From the NCBI GenBank assembly GCA_030435675.1, contig CM059622.1, positions 8,928,001 through 8,992,000 of the forward strand: a stretch of DNA of 64,000 bases, given 5' to 3'. Under the pieces are notes generated by a model, which was not told where the DNA came from, did not search any database, and saw only the letters and a program-made list of their open reading frames with translations. Positions 40,059 through 52,180 of this stretch are shown here, piece after piece. The DNA comes from Steinernema hermaphroditum. Its lineage: Eukaryota; Nematoda; Chromadorea; Rhabditida; Steinernematidae. The stretch's first letter is position 1. Each line of letters begins with the position of its first letter. A program made the position numbers and the translations under genes.

Positions 40059-42955
40059 ATGGACACGAAGAGGTCGAGTGAGCCGGCTACTAGGAACTCG
40101 ACTGTGGCCCAGAAAGGCCGTGGTTCCAGCGCAATGAAAAATAGCAAACAGGAAGAGGTGAAAACGAAGGTAGGAGACTTATCGACTAATCAGAAATTAG
40201 ATAATTTCTAACAAAACAAAAGTACACATCGGATGGTGAGAACCGAATTCCGGAACGGTGCGCAGTATTCGCCCTTCGCGAATAAAGCGACGCCTTATAT
40301 ATCTTCCAATGCTGCCACCACTCTCTCGCCGTTTCTGTCGCTTCTTTCATTAATCGGTTCGGGACCCGCCGTTGACTTCAACCCTGCTCCTCTTCTGTCT
40401 TTGTATCTTACGTGGAAGAAGGACCGCGCGATAAACTCCGTTTTCTTCTGGTTCCCCTCTCATTGACTCCTTCCAGGAGCACTTTCGGCGTTCGACTGGA
40501 AGCATCTCTTCCCTTTCTAACGTCGGTGAAACTGTGATCGGAAGTTTGAGGACGAGCACAGTCGGACCCAAACGGGATCGCAAGGACGCCACCAAAGAAA
40601 GAAGCGCATCGAAGATCGAAGTTATCCGCACCACCATGAAGCAGGTTGGTCCCGTGGTTGCGGCGGACGTCTATGAGAAGCTCAATCTGTAAGTCGTGTT
40701 CTGTTTTGCCTTAAAAGTGTACTACCATATAATGTAATCGCGAGATAATTCATTACTTTTCAGGTATGTTCTCGCGGACAAGTTTTACCTCGAGCCCCGC
40801 GATCGAAATGGAGAATTGCGCTCGGAATCGTATCTTGAAATCGATCGCGTTTCAGATGAGCTGCATGTCAGAAGTAAAAAAACTCTGTGCTCTACCGCAT
40901 TTTCCATTGACTGTGGCGTTTCAGATGCGTCCGAGTCACCTATTCCAATCGTTCACGCTGAGATAAGCTCTATTTTCGGCATAGTAGGAGTTGTAAAGCT
41001 GATATCCGGTAATGGTCTCATCATTATCAAAAGAGCCGAGCTTGTGGGTGAGATCAATGGGCACGATATTTGGACGATCTTGGAAACTGAGGTCATACCG
41101 TACAAGAAAGGGACCATGCATCTGACAGAAAAACAGGTTGTTTCGCATGCTTGAGTGTTGGAACTAATAATGATGTTTTAGAGAAGATTCAACAAGCACT
41201 TCATCGATATGATTCAGCTCGTGCTGTCCACAGGAGGCTTCTATTATTCCACTACGTTTGACATAACGAGGACATTCCAATGGCTAAGCGAAAACGCAAC
41301 TCCTGGCTTCCGAGACCTTTCACTTATGGAGAGGGTTCGTAAATGCTTGCTTTCTCTTGAATGAACGCAATTTTAGGCTGATGATCGCTTTGTTTGGAAC
41401 CGCTACCTATCAGCGCAATTTATTGCTGATGGACGTCTTGGAAAGTACACGCTTCCTATTATGCATGGATTCGTAGGGATTCGTAGAGCAGCTGTGAATG
41501 GTAATACATTCCAGCTAGCGATAATTTCTCGACGGTCTGTCTATCGGTAGTTTCCAACGTGACAATGATGCCGTGGTCGCTGACAGTCCTCTCTTCTAGA
41601 GCAGGAGTCCGCTTTTTTATGCGCGGAGTGAATTCGGATGGGCACAGCGCAAACTATGTGGAAACCGAGCAGATTATCCAGCACGATCGTGGATCTCCAG
41701 ATAACCGAGTTCTGTCCTCATTTGTGCAAGTCAGAGGCTCAATACCTCTTTACTGGTCTCAGCACCCAAATCTTCGCTGGCAGCCAGTGCCAACGATGAA
41801 GCCGAACGATCACCAACTTGAAGCATATGTGAAGCATATGAAAATGCAACGCGAAATTTACGGAGGAAAACATGTTATAGTAAATTTGATCAACCAGAAA
41901 GGGCGTGAGAAAAGAATTGGCGGGGAACTGGAACGGACAGTAGTGCAGGGAAATTTGGACTTTGTGAGGTATGATTGGTTTTCCGCTGTATGGGATGCTA
42001 TCATTACCGTGCCTTGTTTTAGGTACAATGCTTTCGATTTCCACAAGGAATGTCATGCTATGAACTGGGATAGGCTTTCTATCCTACAAGATCAGTTGAC
42101 ACATGAAATCAATTCATTTGGGTAACGAGGAACAGTTTTAGATGGTGATGGTACTGAGCTCTTTTCAGTTTCTTCCTTTCATCCTTAGCTAATCCTGATA
42201 AGGTTCGAACACAAGCGGGTTACTTCCGGACAAATTGTATGGACTGTCTTGACAGAACGAACGTCGTCCAGGCTATGATTGCGAAGGAATCACTGCTCCA
42301 GCAACTCATCTTCATGGATATTGCACCAATAGGCTCATCCATTGATCAGTTTGCCGAGTTTAACTCCCTCTTCAAAAACTGTAAAAAATGCTATGTTACT
42401 CACCATCGGAAAGTCGCGTTCATTTCTAGTGTGGGCCGACAACGGAGACGAATGCAGCAAGCAGTATGCGGGGACTGGAGCCCTCAAGGCAGACTTCACG
42501 AGGATCGGTAAACGAACATACGGTGGAGCTATAAATGATGGTATAAATGCTCTCACTCGGTACTTTAAAAACAATTTTTACGATGGATACCGTCAGGTCA
42601 GATGATTATTTTTAATACTCCTTCGATAATAAATGTTTTAGGATGCGATTGATCTCTTCCTCGGCAATTTCCGCATTGACCCGAACAATCTTCCTGATAG
42701 TTTGGAACAGTCAGTCATAAACTTCGACTTTCATGGCGTGGCTATTCTTTTCGCTATTTTTGCTGCAACTATGGTGATCTTGTGCCTTATAGTTTCCGGT
42801 ATTTTGTGCTTTTGCTGTTTGATATATCAAGCTGATTTCTTTCAGAGAGCTATACGGTATCGGTTTTCTGGCTGATCGTCTTAGCGCTGCTGCTGACTTT
42901 CATCGTTCTGAACGGCGAAGAATTTGTGAATTCACCGAAATTAAAAGTAGACTGA
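40059..42955 (+). CDS. sac-1: SAC1 phosphoinositide phosphatase, possible N-terminal extension
   Basis: Core exons: 40636-40688 (as part of an exon that may begin at 40477), 40764-41136, 41182-41334, 41377-41534, 41600-41968, 42023-42121, 42169-42380, 42430-42596, 42642-42798, 42846-42955. From ATG 40636 they give 616 residues. The SAC domain carries the CX5R catalytic motif [10 protein letters not shown]. Two C-terminal membrane segments follow ([19 protein letters not shown] and [16 protein letters not shown]), and the tail ends KLKVD. SAC1 dephosphorylates PI4P at the ER/Golgi. Exons 40059-40169 and 40223-40264 can be joined in frame to 40477-40688, adding 104 serine/lysine-rich residues before the conserved start. 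This extension is a model, not certain. AATAAA at 43028-43033. Confidence 0.9.
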
Positions 42956-43027
42956 TCAGAGTAATACATATCTCAATAGTAAGTATGCGGATTTTACTGG
43001 GTAATCGGAATTTGTAATTTATTCTGC

Positions 43028-43033
43028 AATAAA
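43028..43033 (+). terminator. Poly(A) signal AATAAA of SAC1
   Basis: Canonical AATAAA 73 bases after the SAC1 stop codon in AT-rich DNA. Confidence 0.6.
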
Positions 43034-43060
43034 TGGTTGATTCAGTCCGTGTAGGAACAG

Positions 43061-43594
43061 GTTTGCGGTTCTATTGATTCAAGTGATGGTCGGAGGGAGC
43101 TGAGGTCAGCAGTCTTGTGATCGGGAACTTGCACTTTGAAGTGCAGGGCGATTCACAACGATACGTCTTGTGGCATCAGCAAGCCTGGGCGACTTCGCGT
43201 GACAGTGGGCACAGAGAAGCATTATGTGTGGGGGAACCCGATCGATCTTCAAAACAGGGGCGAACTTCGGATTGTTTACCGAAGAGCTGTTGTCGTCTAC
43301 CCATCGCACAACAAAACAACTCGGTTGACGGTCGTCGGTATTTATCTCGCGAGAGCTCTACGAGCGGAGATAACCTTTTTGACCTCGACAGATCCGAGGA
43401 TCGCAGAGCAGAACGTGACGCAACGAGACGATTATCCGTTTTCGAAGGCACCGCCGAAGCCCGTAATGGGTTCGCCTGCACTTTGGACGTCCGGTCTTTC
43501 AGTCCGACTGACTCAGAGGCGCTCGCCGGTCGGTCCCCCTCCCGACTCTCCGTCGCCGCCAGCTGAGCATCAGCTGGTGGCCATGGATCGATGA
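43061..43594 (+). CDS. Uncertain coding fragment downstream of SAC1
   Basis: A protein-like frame reads across a plausible 42-base intron (donor GTCAGC near 43107, acceptor TGCAG at about 43148). It continues with RLRVTVGTEKHYVWGNPID and RRAVVVYPSHNKTTRLTVV. A second plausible intron (GTAATG...TTTCAG, about 43461-43500) would end the protein soon after. Without that splice it runs to a stop at 43592-43594. Three N-x-S/T sequons (NDTS, NKTT, NVTQ) suggest an extracellular protein. No ATG or signal peptide precedes it: a stop lies just upstream of 43061. It may be a gene remnant, an exon of an unseen gene, or chance. I do not recognise the family. Confidence 0.3.
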
Positions 43595-46549
43595 TGTCGA
43601 AAAACCGGATTGTGTTCTCTCGCCGTCGAGACGCGTCTTTCGTCGCCAAAGAACGCAAAAACTACAACTCCCGCACTCTGCGCTCTGCCCACCGACGTGG
43701 TATCTGCTGGCGGAAAAGTTCACATGAACACTGTTTTATTTGTCATGGGGATTGCGTCACGGCTTTGAGGCCTTCTCGTGATTTGGGCGCCGCGAGGTCC
43801 TCCGGAGCGCCGGTGCTCACAAGCCGAATGTCCGCGTCATCCGACCGCGTTTAATGCGATCGGACTGCGATTGGCGAGCGCCAAAGGCCGCAGGGGGATG
43901 ATAAATCGGAGAATAAGATGCCTCGCAGCAAGGACGAACAAGCCACGAAGGTCGCCAAGGAAGGCTAAGAAGCGGCTTCGCCCTCTCGAAGCACTCGCCG
44001 AAGGCAGCATCGGCACCGGATAGGGTTCGCGGGAGACACTGCAACGAAGAATGATGTCCTTAGGCGTGTTCTAATTCGTTTGCACTGCGCGTTCCCCTCC
44101 ACGTCGCTTTGTTATTACCGAGTGCACCGCCGTCCCCATTCAGCAACCAAACAAAGCGCCCTTCGGGGTGCGCCACTCGGAAGCACTCCATAGGGACGCA
44201 GATACGCCACCACATTAGGCATGTACATAGCCTGAAGGCGGCGGCCGTCTTCATGTCTGCCGTCCGCTTTTTCGCGATTCAGAGCGGCGCCATTGTTTGG
44301 CTTCGCCCCACCGGTTTCGTTCCGACCTTCGCACGAGGCGGCGGGTTTCCCAGAGGAAGGAAGCGGGGATTTCGGCTCCGCCGGCGACTTCGATTGCGTC
44401 ACTTGGACGAACGCGGCGCGAATTGGAAATACTAATCGCTCCAAAGAACTTTCACCGACGTCGGCGGAGGTGCGAGAGGAACAGAAAGGCCTGGAGTTCC
44501 CTGGAATCGTCCCTTTTTGTCCTTTCCACTTGGAACCTAGCGGCGAGGACGTCGACGCCGCGAGGGCTCAAGGACTCCTGGGGATTCACAAACACAAAAT
44601 GAAGAAGAAGATGTTTTGGCATCGGCGACGTCGCCGGGGACGTCGCGGGGGCAAAAACACGTCTCCGACGCATCACGAAACGGACCTCCGAGCGGAGTTC
44701 CAGTCAGCCTTTCAGAAGTGCTCCCATAAATTGCCTCTAAGTGCGTCACAGCAGAAATGCGACGTCCTCTTCTTCGCCAGCTTCCGCCCGGCGACGTTCA
44801 CGCGACTGCCTCGATAGCGCTTCGATCAGATGCCCGCCGCGCCGATCGCGCTTCTATGCAAATATTTGTGGAAGATACGGAGCGGGCGAAGCCCACTCGC
44901 TCTGCCCGCTACCGTAATCGCGCGGGACGATTCGAAGTGCCGCTGAGAAATGCGCGTGACTGATCCCATTGCCCTTTGGGTCGGTGAGAGGGGCTTCTGT
45001 CGCTCTCGGCATCCATTACCGAACCCGACGACGTGAGCATCGATCCGCACGCGACCTTCGTCGCCTCGGGCGACGTCGGAGGCAGTCGCTGCTGAGGGCT
45101 ACATCCATCCGGAGCAGCCGCTCCCCAAGTTTCTCGTCCGCTACTGCGCGTTCGGAGGGCGTTCGATCAGGCAAGGGACCGGAAGGAGTTGGCGCGTTCG
45201 ATTATTCATGGGGACGTCTCGAAGTTCGAGCCCCGTTCGAGGCGTGTACCGATTTTGGCGATCAGAAATCAGGTCTCTGCGTTTCGCTAATTTCGCGCGA
45301 TCAGAGGGGCGACGTGGCTCCCGACTCTCGCCTGGCGACCAAACACCGCGTTTGATCGAGTGGTGCCGAAGCCGGAGGGTCGGCGACGGGTGATGCAATC
45401 GGCGGCACCGAACGCTTCCTTCGCAGGGAAAAACGGGCCGTCACAAGGGGCGACGCCGTCGAAAAGTGTAAAGTGAGCGCTTTTGTTTCAAAAGAAGAGC
45501 TCCGCCGATGAATCATAGGGGCCACTAGTTGCGATCTCGTGTCTTCGTCTTCCTCCTCACAGAGCAGCCCTAAGACGCCGAGGCTCCGGACAGAGGAGAA
45601 TAGGAAGTTAGGTGTGGGCTTCGTACTTCTAGATGCACTCAGCGACGCGTCTGGTCGCGATAGTGACACCAGACGAGCAACCAGAGATCGATTGGACAAA
45701 TAGGAGGCATGCGTCGACGTCGATAGGGGGTGGTGTAGCTCCGCCCTCGCCCCTCCCACAGAGCAGGAAGACTCCGTCAGAACAGCTCTCGCAGCCTCAG
45801 AACGCTCGGCGCACCGCTGGCTGGGAGAGCGAGTGAAGTGAAGTCTTCCTCTTCTCCATCGGCGCTGGAAATGGCTAAGTGGACCCCGTGCCGCACCGCT
45901 CCTCGGGCTATACACCCCCTCCCGTCTGCCTTCTTATTCACCCTGTTGCGCGCTTCGCATCCGAATCGTGATGCTCCATTGGAGGACTGCCCCCGACGCG
46001 TCCGGATCTCATGGCGATTCCAGCGGACGCCACACGGCCTCGTCTTCGGCCCTTTTCGCGGAGCTCGGGCCGAAAAACGAGCGGATCCGCGTCTCCGAGC
46101 GAATCCAGTTGTTCGGTACGGCGGTGATTTCTCTTTTTACGTTCGAATTGGCGACCGCAGGCGACGCCCTGTTCGCCTGGTCCGGGTTCGAATCCAGCAA
46201 CGGCTGTCCCGCCGCGCTGCGATGATAATGCGCCTCTGCTTCTCTGCCTGCACTCTAGCGCGGCGCCTCTCGCTCGCCTCCATCCAGACGACGGCTACAC
46301 TCCGCGCTGCTCACATGACTTCGTCGTTCAGAAGTGCGTCCATGAATCTTCTTCTTCTCCTGCTGCGCTTCGCCGTGGAACTGCGCTCCAACGACAGTTC
46401 TGCGCCGTCCACCACCCGCGCCTACCGTATGCCTGCGTCGGAGGCGCAGAAACCCTCGTCATCATCGCTTATCGATTTTCGAAATGACGTGTCGCGAGGG
46501 CGAGTTTTCGGCGCCACCTCTGAGGAGTTCCGTTCAGTTTTCAGAAGCC
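43595..46549. other. Gene-poor GC-rich region
   Basis: About 2.9 kb with no supported gene. Open frames on both strands are arginine/serine/proline-rich and lack splice structure. The DNA resembles the 1-9 kb region: GC-rich blocks, TACCGTA heptamers at about 44909 and 46422, and AT-rich islets. The last part is the upstream region of the A20/AN1 gene, with GTTTTCAG 5 bases before its ATG. Confidence 0.4.
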
Positions 46550-47202
46550 ATGGAGAACCAGCAGCAAGCAACTACCTTGTGCCGTGCCGGCTGTGGGTTT
46601 TACGGGTCCCCAGCCAACGAAGGTCTCTGCTCTAAGTGCTACAAGGACCAGATCAAGCGCAAGCAGGACACAGCCCGCCTCAGCCCGACCTCTGGTGAGT
46701 TCCGCTTCGCCTCCGTTTGCTGATTCCATCTCTTCAGTGTCATCCTCTGTGTGTTCCGACGCCTCCACGTCGCACTCGGTCGTCGAGAGCCTGATGGAGG
46801 CCGTTGCGTGTGCACAGTCGGCGAAGGCGTCCAGCGAGGTGGTTGCACAGTTGGAGAGCGCCGAGTCGCTAGCAGCAAGGGACGAGAAGGCCCCGTCGTC
46901 TGAAGCCGCCACGCCCGCCGCGCCCTCCACAGCTGCTGGAGCCGCCCCACCCGCCAGCAAAAAGGCGAATCGTTGCCACACCTGCAACAAACGTGTTGGT
47001 CTTACGGGTAAGTGCGCCTCGGAGCCGGCCAGGCCTGACGACGCTACTTGCAGGTTTCCAGTGCCGATGCGGCGGAATGTACTGTAGTACTCACCGATAC
47101 GACACCGCGCACGACTGCACTTTCGACTACAAGTCCATGGAGCGAGAAGAGATCCGCAAGAACAACCCGATAGTCGCCGCGCAGAAGATCCAGCGCATCT
47201 GA
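46550..47202 (+). CDS. ZFAND: A20/AN1 zinc-finger protein, ZFAND5/6 type
   Basis: Three exons, 46550-46694, 46738-47007 and 47054-47202, encode 187 residues. An N-terminal A20 finger has the pattern CRAGCGFYGSPANEGLCSKC. An alanine/serine-rich linker of about 80 residues follows. A C-terminal AN1 finger (CHTCNKRVGLTGFQCRCGG, then YCSTHRY and HDCTFDY) ends with PIVAAQKIQRI, the family's usual C-terminus. Such proteins bind ubiquitin chains and the proteasome and act in stress-induced protein turnover. An acceptor-like TTTTCAG lies five bases before the ATG. The heptamer TACTGTA occurs inside the AN1 coding sequence. Confidence 0.95.
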
Positions 47203-48053
47203 AGCCACTTCGCTCTTTCTGTACCTACCAACTTCCACAACTTCGACTTCAAGTTTACCCGTTGCGTGTTTGGACGACACTTTCCTCTCTTCCAGAGAAT
47301 GTTTTTGCTGCGCTACTCGAGTCAATTCCAGATTTTCCATTGTGGTCCTCCTCATCCCCTCTACTTCTACTAACTCCCCCTTTTCTGATGTGTAAAAAAC
47401 TGTAAATTTAGTCGGTTCGCCTCTTTCTGAGAAAAACTCGTCTTTCTTTCAACTCGTCTAACAGCCTTGGCTTGTTGGTTCTCTATGAATTTACCTTGTA
47501 GCGTTCCGTTCCATCGCGAAATTGTACATATTCTATGCGAGAACTCCGTCGTTCGGGCTGCGCGCCTTTTTTGGCCGCCACAACGAGTCTCTCTCTTGTC
47601 GACTTGTGTTGGCTTGTTAAAGATGTCTATGATGGTGCGTTCACGTAAAGAAAGAGAATGAAGAATGCGTTAACTACGGTGTCAAAGTCATAAACAGTTC
47701 TCCCTTTTTGTCATTTGTTGCTGGCCTTGGGTACGCATGGTCCCGCCACGATGTGCATTAACGAAGAAGGAGCGCCAGTTGGCGGGTTCTTTCGCGTCTT
47801 GATTTTCCTCGCACATCGGCTCTCGTTCGTCGTTCCGAGATTCTGAGAAGGAGGTAAACAGAGTGGAGGGCCTTCTGTGGCCAGCTAGTTCGGGATGGCG
47901 TTCGCGGCGGTGCCCCTTCCTAACGCCTCGATGGCGAGTGCTGACGGTGCAGACGTTGCGGCGATCGCCGATAGGACGGTGTGCGCGCGCCTTTGTTCAG
48001 CTTGCGTTGTTTCTCAATGTCGTCCTCTCTCACGGCTTGCTTTCAGATTTGTG
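47203..48053. other. Intergenic region between A20/AN1 and CDT1 genes
   Basis: About 850 bases of T-rich DNA. The first part is probably the A20/AN1 3' untranslated region and the rest the CDT1 upstream region. A C-rich/T-rich acceptor GCTTTCAG lies seven bases before the CDT1 ATG. An ATG at 47895 is in frame with CDT1 but would be upstream of that acceptor. No other gene seen. Confidence 0.4.
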
Positions 48054-50276
48054 ATGGAAACACGGCGCACCACGCGCAGATCTACTCGAGTAGCATCGAA
48101 TTCCATCGTCCAACCTCAAATTAAAGACTTCTTCAGCGTAAGTTCAGGTCACTTCCACACCACTTCTCATGCCGCTTCTCTTTTTAGGCTCGTAGATGTC
48201 CTACATCACGGAACCTAAAGTCGGCAAAGGTTGCAACAGTCACTCAGCCGAAGACCAGTGCGTTGACCAAGAAAAAGGAGCTCAAGAAGGCCGTGGTCAC
48301 CGGTGAAACCGTGAAAAATGATGAATTTATGAAGGAGGTCACACCCGAACAAGGCTCGGTGGTACCTATGTGTCGTCCCATGGAGGAGGAGCTGGTGCTC
48401 TCTCCTGTCAAGAGAGAGCATTCCCCTCTGGTTTCTCCTTCTCGGCTCAACGCGAAGCGTGCCCTGTTCCAAGATGGTTCTGCTTCACCTTCATCATCTG
48501 ATATCTCTCTCGAACCGCTCACGAAAGACAGTATTCGTCGACATTTGGAAGACTCTGAACCTGGATCCAGCAGCTTTACGTTCACCGCTCCATCGCCGCG
48601 AAAGAAACCGAGAACGGAAGACAGTGTTCAGGATGTTCTTGCCGGGTTTGTTTGCTCTCTAACGCAATTACTATACATTTTCAGTGATACAAATAAGTAC
48701 GGTAACTTGGATAAGTTGACGAACAATGTGCGACTGAGCTCACGACTTCCTCTTCCGAAGAAATTCGAGAGGCTGTACAACCACTTCAAACACATGGAGC
48801 GGGTGGGGTTTTCCATCGTTGCGCTTTTTAATACATGATAGGAGGATTTAGATTGTGCAAATCTCTTTGAGCATGGGGAAGCGAATTGTCTTCGAAGACG
48901 TTAAAAACGATGTCGAAAAGCACGGCAAATGGTAGGTTGAAGAGGATGCAACACGTAAATTTCTGTGTTTTCTTTTTTTTTAGCGCATTCACTGTTGACC
49001 ATTTTGCTCAGCTTCTTCACATTTATCCCGAGTCCTACAATGTTAAGTTGGAGAAGAAGCGTTACACGCGCGCAGCTCCAGACCAAATGACTTCTCACGA
49101 ATATGTGGTGGAACCCAATCTGAAGAACGATGTTGAAGGCTTTCTACGGATTGAACTACCCAAACACACTGGACCAGTCCCCATGGTATCCCCAACGAAA
49201 TTGGTATCGCCCCTCAAATCTCCACGCAAATCGCCACAGAAAGCAATCCCACAACAGCGGTACATAACGTCGCGCGAAGTAGCATGTGTTTTAGTGATCT
49301 GTGTTTTAGTGAAGCAGTATTGGACCACAGACCTCGCCTGGAAGGTTGGAGGATTCAATGTCGCCTGTACATCCTGAAACACAAATTGATATCTCATGTG
49401 AAGGAGTGCTATAAGCGTCATCTGCAAAACATGGGAAGTAAGCGAGCTCGGAATATTTCAGTTTAGTAGCTGATTGATTTAGTGACAGTAACTTTGGAGC
49501 AGCTCGCGAAAGTGAGCAGATTTGATGATTTCGATCTGGAATCGGTTGATGATATTCCCACAGCTGTGCTCCCTCAACCACCGAAAGCCCAGAATTCTTA
49601 TGAAGAATTTATGAAGAAGGTGACTAAAGAAAAACCAAGCGGCTTACTACATGGTAAAAACAAGGTGACTATTATGAAGTGTGGGATGGTTTGCTTACTG
49701 TGACCTGCATCGTAGGACATCCTGAAGAAAGACCCCAGTGGTGAGGCTGGAGCGGACATCAAACCAGCGGAAACACAACCAAAGAAAATGAGTCTTTTGG
49801 AAAGAGTATGCATTACCAATGGCTGTGGCTCTATGACAACTTCCATTTCAGATTAAGGCCAAGGAAAAAGCCAAGAAGAGCGCCGATGCGGAGCAGGCCG
49901 AACGAACACCACTCGAGCTCCGGTTGTCCCGTTTGCGAGATATGGTTAAACGCAACGGTATTTATAATCTGGAACAACTCTTCCGGGTAAAGAATCGCAC
50001 ACAACTGCCAACACACGATGTTATAAGTGCACTTGCCCGAAGTTGCAACGCTTCATCAGGTTAGCATCCAATCTGCGGGATTTGTCAAACATCGTTTCAG
50101 GAGAGATGACGCAGACGCTCAACCTTATTGTTGAAATCTCTAGCAATTTATTGGAGTGCGTAACCGTCAGCAATGTGAAGTACCTGAAGTGGAAGACACA
50201 GTCTCGAAACTTGGAGGGCCTGATCGCAGCTGTTAACACCGAAATTGCGAGGATCTCTGCAATACTAACCGAATAA
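48054..50276 (+). CDS. cdt-1: CDT1 DNA replication licensing factor
   Basis: Ten exons, 599 residues: 48054-48137, 48188-48645, 48685-48802, 48852-48931, 48984-49259, 49310-49437, 49483-49664, 49716-49805, 49852-50059, 50101-50276. The N-terminus has a PCNA-interacting PIP box QPQIKDFF at about residues 20-27, the element used for CRL4-Cdt2 degradation in S phase. A phosphorylation-rich region with many SP sites follows (LVSPLKSPRKSPQK). The geminin-binding fold comes next (RLPLPKKFERLYNHFKHMER, then HFAQLLHIYPESYNVKLEKK) and a C-terminal MCM-binding winged helix. CDT1 loads MCM2-7 at origins. Exon 6 has two in-frame acceptors 15 bases apart (49294 and 49309), so the protein may differ by five residues. 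Confidence 0.93.
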
Positions 50277-50298
50277 CCACTCTGTTGTTGAAATCTGA

Positions 50299-50304
50299 TT
50301 TATT
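50299..50304 (-). terminator. Poly(A) signal of GDPD inside the CDT1 3' flank
   Basis: On the minus strand this reads AATAAA, about 50 bases after the GDPD stop codon and within 30 bases of the CDT1 stop on the other strand. The two convergent transcripts probably overlap. Confidence 0.5.
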
Positions 50305-50350
50305 TTTCGAACATTGGAAGGCGTCATAAACATTGAGCATGTGTCACAAG

Positions 50351-51482
50351 TCAATTCTTATCCGGAGAGACGATCTGGTCGATCAAGAAAGGTTTGTCGG
50401 TGAGCACGGGGATCTGGAGCCGGTTGCGCATCCATATCATTTCGTCGACGTCGTTCACCGTCCAGGCACACACTTCGCGTCCGCTCGCGCGCTGATCATT
50501 CACAAACGATCTAAAGTAGGTTCACTGGGGAATACTCGCGATGCCTCACTCAGAGATCTCCTTCCGCTCGACCAGCACCATGTCAGCTCCCAGGAACGAC
50601 GGCTCCCACGTGTGGAGTCCCCACGCGTGGATCGTGTCGGCGACGACGGCGACGTAGTGCTTGAGCCCAGAGAAGCGGGCTTGGCGCCCCTGCAGGTCCT
50701 CGTAGGCGATGAAGCCGCGGCGCCACGTGAGTCCCGTGAGGATCTGCGGGTCCGTCCGCTTGACACGGTAGATGATGGACGGGAAGAAGGAGCACACGAT
50801 GGCGGAGTCGTACAGATCGAGTTCCTGGAAAAGCGCCGCCAAGCGGTCGGCGAGGATGACGTCGGAGTCCTTGACGTCGAAGAGCATCTTCATGTCGTTC
50901 GCCTTCGCCCAGTGCACGAGCTCGTCCATCGTGGGGATCGCCATGAAGGCGCCTTGTGGCCCGCTGAAGTCGAGGATTAGCTGAGGGGGCTGAGCGGATC
51001 CTACTCTTTGCGAATGAACTTCGCGTTCGCGTTGACAGTCTTCAGCTCCGCGTGGAGTACGTCGCGGATGGCGCCGCTCATGTTGGTCGTCCGGTCGAGA
51101 GTGTTGTCATGCAGGACCACGGCGACGCCGTCCTAAACGGACATTAGTCAGGTTGACCTGGAGATCTTCGCCCTCACCTTCGTCAGCGAAACGTCAAACT
51201 CGACGAGGTTCGCGCCCTCCCTCTTCGCCTGCAGCATCGATGCCATCGTGTTCTCGGGCTCCATCGTCGGCGATCCTCGGTGCCCGCCGACGGCGAATCC
51301 TTTGAAGAAGCGTTCTTTCTGAACAGAAGCGTCTGGCCCCCTATCCTCGAACATACGTTGTGCGCCTTCGCGGGCTCGTTTCGGAGAAGAGCGTAGGACA
51401 CGTAGAAGAGGATGGGCACCAGGAGGAGGACGTTGGGCCACCGGAAGAGGCCGACGACGAGGAGACCCACGGTGTCATGCAT
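50351..51482 (-). CDS. GDPD: Glycerophosphodiester phosphodiesterase, membrane-anchored
   Basis: Five exons in gene order, 51482-51357, 51318-51178, 51132-51005, 50963-50550, 50510-50351, give 322 residues. A hydrophobic N-terminal segment (VLLLVPILFYVSYALL) is followed by the GDPD TIM barrel. Its metal-binding and catalytic residues are GGHRG, EPENT and LHDNTLDRTT. Later conserved parts are LFDVKDSD, AWTVND and VLTDKP. The N-terminal anchor resembles GDPD1/GDE4, which hydrolyse lysophospholipids and glycerophosphodiesters at the ER. The ATG is four bases after a CAG acceptor-like site. It is convergent with CDT1, only 74 bases between the stops. Confidence 0.93.
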
Positions 51483-52180
51483 GCTTCTGGAGCGGAGAGA
51501 GCGACGTCGACTGATTCGCTCGAAAACAGTCCACTTCCCTGGAACGGAGCGATCAGGGAGAACAATGTGGCGCGGCAGAGAAAACAGAAACGAATTTTGA
51601 GAATCTGGTGTTTACAGGGTGTGTTTTGATAATCGACGGAGGAGCGAATCCAGGGAGAATCACCAGACCCCGGCTTCTGTCAACCACCTTTCACACCCAA
51701 ACTTCTGGAGTGCATCCTAGCATCGCAACCGCCCCATAAATACAGTATCAGTAAGCATCACTTGCATGTACAAAAGCCGAAAAGTTGCACGCGACACTAC
51801 ATAAGCGGATATACAGAGTGGGCGATATACAGAGCCCGAACATTTGGAGAAAATTCCCACGTCTTACGGTAGTGTGGCTGACACTCTACACGAAAACTTG
51901 GAGGGCCGCACGGAGCGTCCACGGGTGCATATGTGAATTCCACACCGTGGACGCCGATGTGGACGCTCCAAAGCAGATGCGGGCCGCTCGGCGATGAAAC
52001 TCGTTCTCAGGAGCCGACGGTTTGGTTTTGGCGCCGCGCGCAGTTTGGAGAGCGGCGCGTCCTGCGCGGAAAGCTTTGCGAGCGGCGCGCGGGAAATCGA
52101 GCATTTGGAAAGGCGACGCGCCGGGCTCTCCGTTTTCCGTCCGAATTGACTCCGTTCTTTGCAGTCAGGCTGAAACCGCG
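51483..52180. promoter_or_regulatory. Divergent region between GDPD and BUB1
   Basis: About 700 bases separate the two divergent starts and presumably hold both promoters. A TACGGTA heptamer lies at about 51865. TTTGCAG ends 17 bases before the BUB1 ATG. No gene seen. Confidence 0.4.

Noticed and set aside
44293..44817. 174-codon plus-strand open frame
   Set aside because: Composition is mildly protein-like but another frame of similar length overlaps it. No start context, splice structure or family match.
45301..45915. 204-codon minus-strand open frame
   Set aside because: Low-complexity Ser/Arg/Ala composition, no recognisable domain, overlapping frames of similar quality, and no neighbouring exons.
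47895..48053. Upstream in-frame start for CDT1 at 47895
   Set aside because: A strong TTTCAG acceptor lies between it and the conserved N-terminus at 48054, and the extra residues lack family similarity.
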